NCBI RefSeq assembly: GCF_949987515.2
Contig: NC_082684.1
Location: 157,495,356 to 157,559,355, forward strand
DNA: 64,000 nucleotides
Origin: Delphinus delphis
Lineage: Eukaryota; Chordata; Mammalia; Artiodactyla; Delphinidae
Direction: 5' to 3'
The position numbers and the translations under genes were made by a program. Below the pieces are notes generated by a model that did not search any database, had not been told where the DNA came from, and saw only the letters and a program-made list of their open reading frames with translations. Each line of letters starts with the position of its first letter. Position 1 is the first letter of the stretch. Below are positions 11,031 to 22,290 of the stretch, one piece after another.

Positions 11031-12124
11031 TTACCTTTTCTAACATAAATTATACACTTAAACGTGTACAGTTGGATTTTGGACAGACCACTTTATACTG
11101 CAATAATAAAGTTACGTTCGGTATTTTTAACATTCATGGAGCTGAAATGAGATAATTTGGAGGTCCAAGTAAAGGGCTTTCTATGTAATACAATGCATCA
11201 ACAAGGGTTGTGTGTGTATGTTTCATTTTTAAAAATGTAAAGGGATTGTTTTAGCTGTTGACGCTACTTTTGCAGCGGAAACTGTGAGACCTAGCCAGTC
11301 TCCATAATATAATTGCCCGATTGTGAGGTACAAATGAGGGCAGCTTAATTTGTGTATTTCATCAGTTCTCTCTGTGGATTACAAGCACCCCTTCATGTTC
11401 AGCAGCACACTTTTTTTTGACAGGTTATGTGTTTATGTCTGTAAGTGCCTGGGCTTCCAATAGCTTGGGTTCTTAACCAATCAGCACAACTTACTTTAAG
11501 AAATGTAATTAGCCTAGAACCAAAGTTAATTAGCTTTTAAAGTTGTCTGCTTCTCCGGGTTTCTTGTTTGCTGCTACAATAGCAAATTGATTCCACTGTG
11601 GTGTAGTAGATAGAGCGGGAGCCAGGAAGTGTGTAGTCCTTTTACAGTTTGTCCTGCAGTTTGAATAGTTAAAATCAAGTTGGACAGCTGAGGAGTTGAG
11701 GATTTATGAGTCACAGCTGACCTATTATTTGGCTGAATCGATCAGTTGTTCTGTGGAAACCACCTAAACATTTTCTGTACTGAAATCTGTTTCTTTTTTT
11801 TCTTTTTATAACTCTGAAATTCCTGCTAGTGAACAAGAGTCGCAGCGTGTATTGTCAACCTCAACACAAACATTTGAAGTCTCATAATGTACTGAATGGT
11901 TACTGCCTGTTCTTGGTGTTACAAAAATCTTCTAGAGTGTTAACAGCGGTTCATATTTTAAGTTAAACATTTGGTTACTCTGAGCTTTTGTCTATCACTG
12001 TTTCTTTTTCTGGGATATACTGGTTTAAGATGAAGAAGGCTTTGCACTATTTGCTTTGGGTTCTGTTAAATTAGTAAAGGATTTTCTTGTTGGGAAATAA
12101 AAATTTAACTGTTACATCTTTCTG
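11031..12124. other. Single-copy non-coding block
   Basis: No gene or young repeat. At 11440-11560 there is a run of sequence with TTAATTAGC and GTAATTAGC motifs and a CCAATCAG box, which could be conserved regulatory DNA. Conservation was not tested. Confidence 0.4.
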
Positions 12125-12465
12125 AAGACCTTTGTATATTTTGGAGATTAATCCTTTGTCCGTTGTTTCATTTGCAAATATTTTCTTCCATTCTGAGGGT
12201 TGTCTTTTCATCTTGCTTATGGTTTCCTTTGCTGTGCAAAAGCTTTTAAGTTTCATGGTGAGTGGGAAGCTGCTGCCTAGCACAAGGAGATCAACTCGAT
12301 GCTTTGTGATGACCTAGAGGGGTGGGATAGGGAGGGAGGGAGAGAGGTAGGGGATATGGGGATATATGTATACACGTAGCTGATTCACTTTATTGTACAG
12401 CAGAAACTAACACTGTGAAGCATTTCTACTCCAATAAAGATGTGGGAAAAACAAAAAAAGACCTT
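12125..12465. mobile_element. L1 LINE with 5' inversion, 8-bp target duplication
   Basis: The right part (about 12257-12457) is an L1 3' UTR in plus orientation, ending 'ctccaataaagatgtggg' and an A-rich tail. The left part (about 12131-12256) is the C-terminal part of L1 ORF2 in minus orientation; its translation includes the familiar [10 protein letters not shown] and KGLISKIY peptides. Opposite orientations inside one insertion are the signature of twin priming. The flanks share aagacctt at 12125-12132 and 12458-12465. ORF2 is a fragment of roughly 45 codons, so the copy is dead. Confidence 0.88.
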
Positions 12466-15400
12466 CGTTCAGCATCCTGTAGATCAGATGAGGGAAATAT
12501 GATATTGCCTCATCATTTTTTTTTTTTTTTTTTTTTTTTGCTATACCTAGATCCTTCCTAGAAACCTTACAAATATTACTAAGAACACTAAGTGGAAGAA
12601 ACATGGTCTCTTGGTGGTGATGTGCATGTACATTTATGATCTTGGCCATTTGGATTGTAGAATCCAGGCAGCCTGAGAGATGGGGGAAAACAACATTAAC
12701 CAAAATCTGTAATATTGCAGTTCTTTCCCATCTAAAAAAGCTGCAAGACTGATAGTGCCTTACCTACTCCATTAGGTCTGACTGGATCAGGTATGATCCA
12801 CAGAAATAACTGTGCAAGCAAAGAAATCTGGCTTTTTATCCTGTCGAACCTTTTGCTCCCTCGACTTCCTTTAGACAAACTCTTGATTTTACTCTAGATC
12901 TAGAATCTCGAGAGCAAGTAGGCGTGGAGAGTGAAAATAAGCTGATGGCGTAGCAGCCACTTAACTGGTGCTCCAGTTATGACCCCCAGGTTGGAACTCA
13001 AAACACAGTGCGTATGTGTCCTGGTTTGCTGGGATACTCCCAGTTTGTACCTATCATCCTGGCGTCATCACTAATAGCATCCGCCTTTCACTCTAAAAAG
13101 TGTCCCAGTTTGGATGATAAATTACGTGGCCCCCCTTCTCATGCCTGATCCTGTATCACTAGCTTTCTTAAATATAAACATGTTTGCCAGCTTTTAAAAG
13201 TCTATACATAGGACTAACCCCAACCTTTGCACAAAAAGGATTATCCATGCTTTGAAACGTTCAGAAAAAGCAATTTCTAGCCTCTCTTTCTCTGACCCAT
13301 TCCCTTACCTAAAGTTATTCAAAATTGAACAGAAGTTTCCTCGCTGTTTTTAATGTGTTAGTACCCTGCTGGGCACCTTTGGGACAGGCTAGCTCATTAA
13401 CTTATGTTTCTTTCTAACCAGAATCTCTTGTCCTGGGAAATTCCCGTGGACGGCTTTGTCCGATCACCCTTCCCCCAGCACATGGGTTCAGTGTTTGAGG
13501 ACCCTGAGACCAGATTTACAAAGCTGCGTTTCCCTTCAGTTCCGTTAAATTCATGAAATAACTTTGCCCCATTCTGTAAAGCTCAACTAGGTGGCTCAGT
13601 TCTGTTAAGATTCAGCTAGAGCGTGACGAGGGCCAGAAAATGATCTGATGGCGCAGGCTTTGTTTGTCCTCACACTGCCCGTGGTGAGACAGTAGCAGCC
13701 GGAGCCCAGCCAAGGTATTAATGATGACCCCAGGGTGCCCACCTATATTTTTGAGTTTTAATCTCTGGTATGCTTTTTTGTCCTCTTCCACACTAATTGG
13801 TCTTTCTCCTTTGGTGCTGGAACTTCAGAGGATTTGTGCAATCTGTGTTTAAAATCGATTTCCTGATTTTTAACATTTATACCCAGCTGTTTGTTATTCA
13901 GTGCAGCCATCAGCATCCGAGTCTCAATGGACCATGTAATGTGCAGCTGTAGTCAGATGTAATGCTTCTGCTCCCTAAATGTTTCCATTAGAAGCTTAGA
14001 GAGGCAGGCTAAAGACTGCTGATAACCAGGTTGCCGGCATTAATTTACCCTCTGGAGCTACACACATTCTGCCTGGCAATTGTATTTCACGACCAACAAG
14101 CAGAGCAGTGTTTGCAAGCTCCATCCCTGGTAGTAATGTTGACACTGTATATATCAAGTACATCCACACTGATATGAAAGGTACTTGTACCGCTAATTCA
14201 GGCGGCAGGAAGCTGTCTGATCTGCATGCATAAATACTCTGGAAGTAAGGTTGCTCTCAAGAAACATCAGCCAGGATTCATATCAAACCTTGGCCCAGAT
14301 TAAAATAGGTTCACAAACTAGTCTCTTGAAGAGAACATTTCTTAGGAAAAATCATTTTAGGATCATTTCTCTGCCGTCTGTAGTCAGACCTTGTTTCTAA
14401 TTTGCATTTATTCAAATCTGTGTTTCCTTTTGTATTTGTATGATATATCTTTGTTTAGAGGCTACAGCTTCTACCAAATTTAATTACTTCCCTCGGGGGC
14501 TTTAAATTGAGGGCAGCTTCTATTAATTGTTAATTACATTCCCCTGCCATTTACACAGCAAAGGTGCAGTTACTAATTGAGGGTCTGTTCTGCACGGTGA
14601 GAAGCGACTTCTTCAGCCTCAATATTTATGTTTCTCTGGGGACCGATTCTTATTTCTCTAATCTTATCTTTTATTAAACATAAAAGTAGACATTCCAGTG
14701 ATATATTGGCCATTCCTATGATCCAGTGTTGTTGTGTATCCCAGAGAAATACATGGGAATCATACTTGGCTCTGTGTTGCCATCTGGTGGTGTCTTGATC
14801 TTTTTTAGCCTTCTTAGGCCAGTTTCTGATGAGAAGATGGTACCCCAGGGTCTGTTCCTTTCTTAGTTTTACCCCACAGCCTCTCTGGGGATTTAAAATT
14901 AGCCTCATTCCCCACTGGTGGCCGAGGGAAGCATCAGTATGGCTCAGTGTCTTTTGTGTCATTAAGTACACATTGCATGTCTTGTAGATATTAGGCATCT
15001 TGCATTACCCAGTCTTTGATTCTCAGCTTGTCGTTCTCAACCTTCCTTTTCTAGACGGCTTATATCCTCAACTAACCTGTCCAGCCTGACTGGGGTGGGG
15101 GGAAACTGTGTCTCAGCGTTTGATCTGGGTTTCTATCTGGGTGTCCTTTGTGAGCGGTGTTTCTGCCTCAGTGGCCGGGCTTCGAGTCAATCGTGGGAGC
15201 TGGTGGATGGAGTCCATCTGCTCGGTGTTGACTACTTCCTGAGTGAGAACCCTTGAGTTGGCCGTAGTTCCATTTCAAGAATTTATTAAGAGCATTATGA
15301 ATCTCAGGAAGGCTTTGGTAATTTACTGAAAAAACAGTGAGAGTTGTTTGTTCATTTATTTATTAGACATGATATTTCACAAGATGAGGTTACCTCCCAG

Positions 15401-15673
15401 CCCAGGCTGGGCTGTTTCATTTTTTGCTGACATTTCCATCTCCTCTTTGAAATGGATCTCCCGTAATAGTTGGTTTTCGTGTCATGATGTGCTTCTGTTC
15501 CATAGCCCCAAAAGTTTTTTTAAAAATCATAAAGGTAGAAGCAAGAAAGAACCAAGCTATAGGTTGAATTAATGAACAGGGCAAAGTGAAAAGCATTAAA
15601 TCCTTCGTTACTGAGTTTAGGTTTATAGGAAAACCAAAGTGATGTTAGTTCATGGTTTTTAGTGGATTTTGTC
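12466..15673. other. 3.2-kb repeat-poor block, candidate regulatory DNA
   Basis: No recognisable young repeat in 3.2 kb except a T24 run at 12516-12539, which is very likely the tail of a retroposed copy I cannot name. The 13840-14580 part contains several TAATTA/TTAATTG cores, and a perfect CTCF core lies at 14778-14790. A 141-codon minus-strand frame (14573-14998) is the longest non-repeat frame here; it shows no recognisable domain. Confidence 0.5.
14778..14790 (-). promoter_or_regulatory. Predicted CTCF core site
   Basis: The minus strand reads CCACCAGATGGCA, matching CCASYAGRKGGCR at all 13 positions, in single-copy sequence. It points the same way as the site at 7068-7080. Confidence 0.5.
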
Positions 15674-15993
15674 AAAATGCTTGACAGTGGGGAGGGCGAA
15701 GGGTAAACTGGGACGAAGTGAGAGAGGGGCATGGTGATATATACACTACCAAATATAAAATAGCTAGTGGGAAGCAGCCACATAGCACAGGGAGTTCAGC
15801 TCAGTGCTTTGTGACCACCTAGTGGGGTGGGATAGGGAGGGTGGGAGGGAGATGCAAGAGGGAGGAGATACGGAGATACATGTATATCTATAACTGATTC
15901 ACTTTGTTATAAAGCAGAAACTAACACACCGTTCCATTGTAAAGCAATTATACCCCAATAAAGATGTTTAAAAAAAAAAAATGCTTGACAGTG
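15674..15993 (+). mobile_element. L1 LINE 3' end with 16-bp target duplication
   Basis: About 290 bases of L1 3' UTR: the 'gggtaaactgggac' segment, the G-run segment at 15824-15849, 'taactgattcactttg' and the terminal 'ccccaataaagatgttt' plus an A tail. The perfect 16-bp duplication aaaatgcttgacagtg lies at 15674-15689 and 15978-15993. Extreme 5' truncation leaves no coding part. Confidence 0.95.
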
Positions 15994-16687
15994 CCTAGAC
16001 CTCCAGTAGATAGCCGTGCAAAGTTAGAAATCTACCATCTCTGATAGCAGGAGATGCCAAAGGCAGGCATGCGCAGTGCTGTCTGTCCCTCAGCTGCTAG
16101 AGGTGGCTGCCTCTGGAGGGACCAAGCCACACTGGGCAAGGAGGAGCCCGGCTCAGATTGGGGCATGGGCAGGGAACGACCCACTTCAGCCTCATTGGAG
16201 AAATGACTTCCCTCTACCCCACCTGCATTCCGGCTTCTGTTTTTGACATCCTCTTGCATCTGGCCTATATTCTTAAGGGGAAAAAAAAAAAGCTTCTAAT
16301 TCTTAGAAAGAATGTGTGGAAGGTGATTTGCACTGTGTTAGTTGCCAGGTTGTGCTGGTGGAGGTATGTGGTGTGTGAAACTGTGGGGCTTATTAAGTTA
16401 TTGATACAGGAGGGTTGTCGACTTAGGCAAGGTGTGAAGATAATCCTATTAGAAAGTGATTACTCTCCTACCGGAAATGCATTAAAAGAGTTATGGTGCT
16501 GGGACAGAAGGGATCCTGACAGAATTTATGGGATCAATTCAATATTATGCGGTACACAGCCATCAAAATGAATTCTGGAGTGAAACTTAGAATATCCATT
16601 GCAGCACTGATTTCGTACGTAATATACCCATCCATGTAGAGATCAGACATAAATTACAAATGGAGGTGGGGTTCAATGCTCTTTCTT
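15994..16687. other. Single-copy spacer
   Basis: Holds a 137-codon plus-strand frame (16158-16571) with no recognisable domain and a 75-codon frame on the other strand. Lacking any family match or splice context, I do not call either. Around 16540-16600 the wording faintly resembles an old L1 3' region. Confidence 0.4.
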
Positions 16688-16913
16688 AAGGATTTTTTTT
16701 AAATTGAAGTGGAGTTTATTTATAATGTGTTAATTTCTGCTGTACAGCAAAGTAATTCAGTTATACGTATATATATTCTTTTTCATATTCTTTTCCATTA
16801 TGGTTTATCACAGGATATTGAATATAGTTCCCTGTGCTATACAGTAGGACCTTGCTGTTTATCCATTTTATATATAATAGTTTGCATCTGCTCATCCCAG
16901 ACTCCCAAGGATT
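16688..16913 (-). mobile_element. L1 LINE 3' end, 5'-truncated
   Basis: Reverse orientation, starting with a T-rich tail and 'aaattgaagtggagttt', then 'ctgctgtacagcaaagtaatt', 'ggtttatcacaggatattg' and 'tatacagtaggaccttg', all hallmarks of an artiodactyl-lineage L1 3' UTR. Only ~210 bases remain. A short shared flank, aaggatt (16688-16694 and 16907-16913), is a possible target duplication. Confidence 0.85.
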
Positions 16914-17868
16914 ATGGTTTTAAAATGTGCTATATAATCTTTTGTATAAATGTCCCACATAAAACTCTTTTAATATTTGGAACCCCCAGGTATGGGCTTG
17001 AAATCAGATAATTAGGCTAAATTATACAGGTTGGGTTCATTTTTATTAAAGCATTTCTGGCAGGGATGAAACTCCATTATTAAACGTGATTGTGGAATTA
17101 AAACTGGGAAGCTTTACAGAATCTTGGAAAGGGAGGGGGGGTAGCACCTTCGGTGGGAAGCCGACTGCCTTGTCCTCTCGTTCCATCCCCCCCCCACCGC
17201 TGCCCCCCACAGCCGAGCACCCCATACTCCCTTGGCCTTCTGTACCTGTGTGCCCGCAGCAGCATCCTGAGTCCTGTCCCATCTCTCCCATTAGACTATG
17301 GTACCCTGAAATCAGAAACCAAGACTCAGTGAGCTGATGCCCCCAGCACCTAGAACTTCATACACCTCAGAGGTGAGGGCGCATCACATTACGTGAAAAA
17401 GGAAGAAGAGTCGAGAACTAACATTGCTAGGATTGAAATGAACTGAGCAAATTCTCCTGGAGCTCCTGCCAGAGGCCAGGGTGTGGGACACACAGGCAAA
17501 AGCATGTCATCGGAGCTGACATCGGCACTTCCTGAAATCCTTGAGTTCAGACTCTTAGGGCACCAAGCTGAGTGCCCTAAAACTGGACTTCAGGGCTCAT
17601 TGGCTGTGGACTTAGTCATTGGCCTCTAGAGGCACCACTTTGCCGTATTTGTCCAGGTGTACGTTTGAGTCCTTACGTAAGTGTTATGAACGTCTAAATG
17701 CACGTTATTGAAGGAAAAAAATTAAGAATCACAAGTTTGTTTTTAAAGCTTTATTGAAAGCCACTCAGTGGAAAACAGGTGTTAAGTGTCCTTCATAACT
17801 CTGGTCATTGAAGTAGGAACTTGCATACCAGTTTTTCAGGCTAGTTTCATTACAGAATAAGGGATAAT
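16914..17868. other. Single-copy spacer
   Basis: No gene. Contains a C9 run (17187-17195). Overlapping frames of 81-83 codons on both strands at 17.05-17.34 kb lie over this C-rich segment and have no recognisable family. Confidence 0.4.
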
Positions 17869-17946
17869 TATATATTTCCTACATTTTACACTTTTATATA
17901 TTTCCTACATTTTACACTTTTATATATTTCCTATGTTTTATACTTT
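17869..17946. repeat. 26-bp tandem repeat, three copies
   Basis: Copies start at 17869, 17895 and 17921. The first two are identical over tatatatttcctacatttt and beyond; the third has a few substitutions (ctatgttttata). A minisatellite-like local triplication. Confidence 0.9.
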
Positions 17947-18780
17947 TATGCCAGTGCCCTGGAGGAGACCACAGGCCCAAGCAATTCAAATATGCAGGTA
18001 GAGAATTTTTTAAATCGCTTATGACTTCAGAACATAATATACATTGAGGGGCTGGGGCAGGGAAGACAGTGGTATTTTTTTCTCTATTATGATTTTATGA
18101 AGCTAATATTATGATGTCACCTCTACAGAAGGGAATCTCAAAGACATTCTAGGGATCGAGAAGAACAAAATGTGTTGATCTGGGCTATTAGAAACCAGTT
18201 TTTAATTGAAGATTTCCCATTTTCTGGGAGTTCAGTGTCTCTTAGGAAAATGTAAATTTTGAAAAAATGTATCATTTCAATGTCATTGGCAAGGGGACCA
18301 GGTGATTCTAAGGGAAATGGGCAGGAGGAAGTGAAAGAAATCCCGTGCCAGTGCAAAGCAGAAGGAAAGAGTGGCATTCCTGTGTTTAACCGCGTCTTCA
18401 TGATGTTCTCTGTGCAAATTGTCTCCAACAATATGGAGATAATTCAAAACAAGCATTCACAAGACTCAGACACAGTGTTTTGGAGAAGAAATAAAATAGG
18501 TTCTGTTCTATAAACACACCAACTGATGGTTAGTGCTCGATAAGATCTTAATCTGCTATAATAACATTTTCACATCTGATAAATCGCATCATATAATCGA
18601 AGTAACAGTAGTTTATAGGAACTTTAAGGTATAATTTGTATGGAATTTTAATTACGGAGCAACAGAACAGTGAGCCACCAGGAAAAACCTATTTTATGCT
18701 GTATTTCCCGTGTAGTAGCTTATTGTGTTGCAGCTTTTTGTCGTTCTGGTCTGGTTGGTCACTCCCTTTTCCCTATACGA
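17947..18780. other. Single-copy spacer
   Basis: No gene and no repeat recognised. Two opposing frames (97 and 84 codons, 18138-18513) overlap each other and match nothing I know. Confidence 0.4.
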
Positions 18781-18799
18781 TGATTTTAATTGTTGTTTC

Positions 18800-18905
18800 T
18801 TGGCTCAGGCAGGCATTTAATAAATATTTGCTATGTGCCAGTGACCGCTTTAGGTGCTGGGAGAACCCTGCATCCTCAAGTTGTAGCCTCATTCATAGAA
18901 ACAGT
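18800..18905 (-). repeat. Old L2-type LINE fragment
   Basis: 'aggcatttaataaatatttgctatgtgccagtg' followed by 'tttaggtgctggga' matches the reversed 3' end common to L2 (CAACAAATATTTATTGAGCACCTACTATGTGCC ... CTAGGTGCTGGG). Confidence 0.55.
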
Positions 18906-19066
18906 GCTTTTTTACTTGCCTCCTATTTTGTGAGTTCCCTTCTTCCATCCATTTCACCTTCTACTGTGTAGAGTTTTCCATGATCCAGCTGTGTTGCACC
19001 TGCTGTTTACCTCCATCTCTGTGATAGGTTATTTTAGTTGCTCTTCTAGCCTCCTGCCCTTAGTAG

Positions 19067-19423
19067 TGTCTTCGTTCTGGCTGCTATAGCAAAATACCAC
19101 ATACTGGGTGTGTAAACAACAGACATTATTTCCCACAATTCTGGGAACTGGGAAGTCCAAGATCAAGGCACTGGCAAGATTTGGTTCTTGATGAGGGCTC
19201 TCTTCCTGGTTTGCACACAACTGCCTTTTTGCTGCATTCTTACATGGCAGAGAGAAGTTCTGATGTCTCTTCCTCTTCTTGTAAGGGCACTAATTCTATC
19301 ATGGGGACCCATCCTCTAATCTTATCTAAACTTAATTAGCCCCCTAAAGCTCCACCTCCAAATACTTTGGGTGTTAGGCCTTCAACATATGTATTTGGTG
19401 GGGGATACAAATATTCCATCCAT
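19067..19423 (-). mobile_element. MLT1-type LTR (ERVL-MaLR), solitary
   Basis: Read in reverse it starts TGTTATGGATGG, continues through 'caaatacatatgttgaaggcc', 'gcagccaggaagagagccctcat' equivalents and 'ccacccagtatgtggtattttg', and ends ...GACA; these are the well-known phrases of MLT1 LTRs. The plus strand therefore runs from TGTC at 19067 to the AACA at 19420-19423. No internal or second LTR was seen, so this is a solo LTR, ~357 bp and highly diverged. Confidence 0.8.
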
Positions 19424-20654
19424 AACAGATAGTGATACTACCAAGACATAGAAGCAGACCTGAAAAGAGGTGGAGCGACCACAGTCTATACTGCTAATAA
19501 GTGGGATAGAGTTAGGAAGGTGATAGTATAATACCAAGGCCCATTAGCTATGAATAGTGGTTCACTATTAGCACACATTTTTGGGGATTTCCCTTTCACA
19601 CTTGGAGCCAGAGCACTTGGAAAGCCATATCAGAGGAAGTTCCTAAACCCTCTTGCTTCACAAGGCTGAGAAAATAACATGAACATTGCAGGTGTCGATG
19701 GTACTGAAATTGTAAGGCCTCGTGTTAAAAATATGACTCGTACTTCTTAGTTTTCTTAACACGTGTTTAATTTCTGTTCAGTCAAGTTACAGGAACTTTT
19801 CTCATCCAGTTTTCCAGATCATTTTCTTGACAAAATTATCTTATGTAAAGAGATCTCTCTGGACCCTTTTCCATGATGTTTACCGAGTGTGATCTCTGTA
19901 ATCCAGGACATAACAGTAATCCCTTTAAAATTGAATGCATCCCAGAGATTTTGCAGTATGTAAGCTGATATATTTGCATGTTCACAGCCCTATTATTATA
20001 TATAAAAAGAATTCTGTCAGGGTTTTTTGGACTTTCATATATTTGGTGCATACCTAGCTATACCTTTCTGAGATTAGTTCCATTATCCTCTATCTGGTTT
20101 TCACTAAAATTATGTTATGATCTCCTTGGGGACACAGTTATGGGTACATGGTTAGCAGCATAGACTAGAACGTTTGTGGTGAACTGTTTTCATCAGAAAT
20201 ATGATCAGAATCTCATTAGTAAAATGAAATGAAAAGGAAAGCTGGGGGCTTAGCGTGGGGTTGATATTTCAGGAAATTACCAAGAGGTTGGTTTTCTGTT
20301 GGGGGAAAAAGGGAAATTTTATATTTATGACCTGACCTTTCATATTTCTGTTATTATTCCACAGACACTATATTTAATTCAGAGCTTTTGAGAGCATGAA
20401 AACATTGCTGTAAGTTGAATAACTTTTAACTGGGAAATCAAAGGTCCAGGTTCTTTGGAAGCCAGGGTCATAGTCAAGGTGGAAATGAGGACACCGTTGG
20501 CAGGCATCGTGGCCATCCCAGTGTACAAATGATCTGACAGTCCCCCTGGACTTCAAAGAGTCACACTGAGTTTCTCCTAACAATAGATTTCAACCTGGTT
20601 TTCTTTTTATATGAGAAACTGTGATTGGCTGTCACCCCCGCCCCACCTGGCATC
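19424..20654. other. Single-copy spacer
   Basis: No gene or recognisable repeat. Short frames only. Confidence 0.4.
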
Positions 20655-21342
20655 CCTCAGTATCGTTTGTTTGGTTTGGTTTTACTGAGATAGTCACCCT
20701 TCTGAAGTGTGTAATTCAGTGGTTCTTAGTATATTCACAAAGTTGTGCAACCATCATCACTGTCTGTTTTCAGAATTTTCATCACCTCCAAAAAGAAACC
20801 CTACCTTACCCGTCGTGATCACCTTCCAGCACCCCCTCCCAGTCTGTGAGCCTGTGCAGCCGTTCATCTGCTTTCTGTGTCTGTGGCTTTGCCTGTTCTG
20901 TACATTTCACATAAATGCAGTCATGCAATATGTGGACTCCTGTGTCTGGCTTCTTAGCATAATGTTTTCAGGGTTCACCATGTTATAGCCTTTATCGGTA
21001 TTTTATTCCTTTTATGGCTGGGTAGTATTCCATTGTATGGATAGACCACAGTTTATTTGTTCATCAGTTGATGGACATTTAAGTTGTTTTGGTTGGTATG
21101 AATAAGGCTGCTATGAACATTCTGTACAGGTGTTTGTGTGAACATATATTTTTAGTTCTCTTGGAGATACGCATAGGAGTGGACTTGCTGGGTCATAGGG
21201 TAATTCTGTGTTTAACTTTTTGAGGAATTGCCAGACAGTTTTCCAGAGTGAATGCACCATTTTGCCTTGCCACCAGTAGCGTATGAGGTTCTAATTTCTC
21301 TACATTCTCACCGACTTTTGTTACTGTCTATTGCAGTATTGT
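20655..21342 (-). mobile_element. Old L1 LINE (L1M-type), ORF2 end plus 3' UTR
   Basis: Reverse orientation. 'tgtaattcagtggttcttag', 'tattcacaaagttgtgcaac', 'ttagcataatgttttcaggg', 'ggctgggtagtattccattg', 'tcatcagttgatggac' and 'ggagtggacttgctgggtca' follow each other in the standard order of a reversed L1 3' region. Divergence is much higher than in the young L1 copies of this window, and no target duplication is visible. Confidence 0.88.
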
Positions 21343-21344
21343 TC

Positions 21345-21485
21345 TTAGTTATGTTTATTTTGTAGATGAGAAGTGTAGGATATAGAAGGTAAGAGTCAAA
21401 CCCTCAGAGGGTCATAGGTAGGGCCAGGGATGGGATTTGTGTTTCCTGATCATAGTCACTATTTTTCTACCACACTGTGTTTTAG
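21345..21485 (-). repeat. MIR SINE fragment
   Basis: 'tattttgtagatgagaagtgtagg', 'ggtcataggtagggccagggatgggatttg' and a 'gatcatagtcactatttttctaccac' end correspond to the reversed tRNA-like half of MIR. It abuts the old L1 directly. Confidence 0.65.
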
Positions 21486-21539
21486 GAAAACCAGATGTGG
21501 AAAAATAATGATTCTGGGATCAATCTATTTTTATATCCC

Positions 21540-22290
21540 CACCACAGGAACAGAGCGTTTTGCTTCTTCATTATCCAGTCGTGTGTCTCCAACCTCGACC
21601 TTTTCTCTGAACACTAACCTTGAATAGCCAGTTGCTTCCTTGCCTGTCTCCACCTGGGTGTGTACTTGGCATCTCAAACTCGGCCCAAACCAAACTCTTG
21701 CTCCCCTCCCCATTCCGTTCCCCATCTCACTGAATGGTACCCAGCTGCTCAGGGCCAAACCCTGAAATGCTTCTGAACTTCTCATCCTCTCATCCTCCAC
21801 GTCCAGCCCATCACCAAATCCTGCCGGTTCATCCCATCGTCACTTCTGTTCAGGCCCCTTCGTTGTCACTCCCTTGACCAAACCACTGTCATCTCACCCA
21901 GACACCCTCTCTCACTGGACTAAAGATCTTGCAGATCCCCTGGTCAACCCCCCCCCCCCCCCCACCCATGGCTTCTTTTCCAACCTAGAAAGAAATCGAA
22001 CATCCTTACGCTGTCCTGTAGCCCTTGACTGCCCCACACCTCTCAGTTCCTGCTGTTTTCTCCTTGGTCTACTCTAGCCATCCAGCTTCTAGCTCTTAGC
22101 TGTCCTCCGAAGATGCCAATATACGTTTATTTGCTTATTTGTTTATTTTCTGTCTACCTATTGGGATGTAAGCTCTGAGATAGCAGACACTTCGTATCTT
22201 GGGTTTGTTTACTGCTCTACCCTCATAGCCTGAGATCGGACTTAGCACGTGCTGGGAACTCAATAAATCACTTCTGAATGAGCAGGTTAT
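21540..22290 (+). repeat. L2 LINE, 3' part
   Basis: The C-rich sense strand of L2 is recognisable: 'catctcaaactcggcccaaa', 'aaatcctgccggttcatccc', 'aaaccactgtcatctcaccc', and a typical L2 3' end, 'ggatgtaagctctgagatag' ... 'agcacgtgctgggaactcaataaat'. A C16 homopolymer (21948-21963) has expanded inside it. The frames on either strand are remnants without an intact reverse transcriptase. Confidence 0.75.

Noticed and set aside
16158..16571. 137-codon plus-strand frame
   Set aside because: Starts over a C-rich spacer, contains a Lys run from an A tract, no family recognised, and its end resembles an old L1 remnant.
19067..19423. Possible endogenous retrovirus provirus
   Set aside because: Only one LTR-like unit is present, with no gag, pol or env sequence nearby; solitary MaLR LTR.
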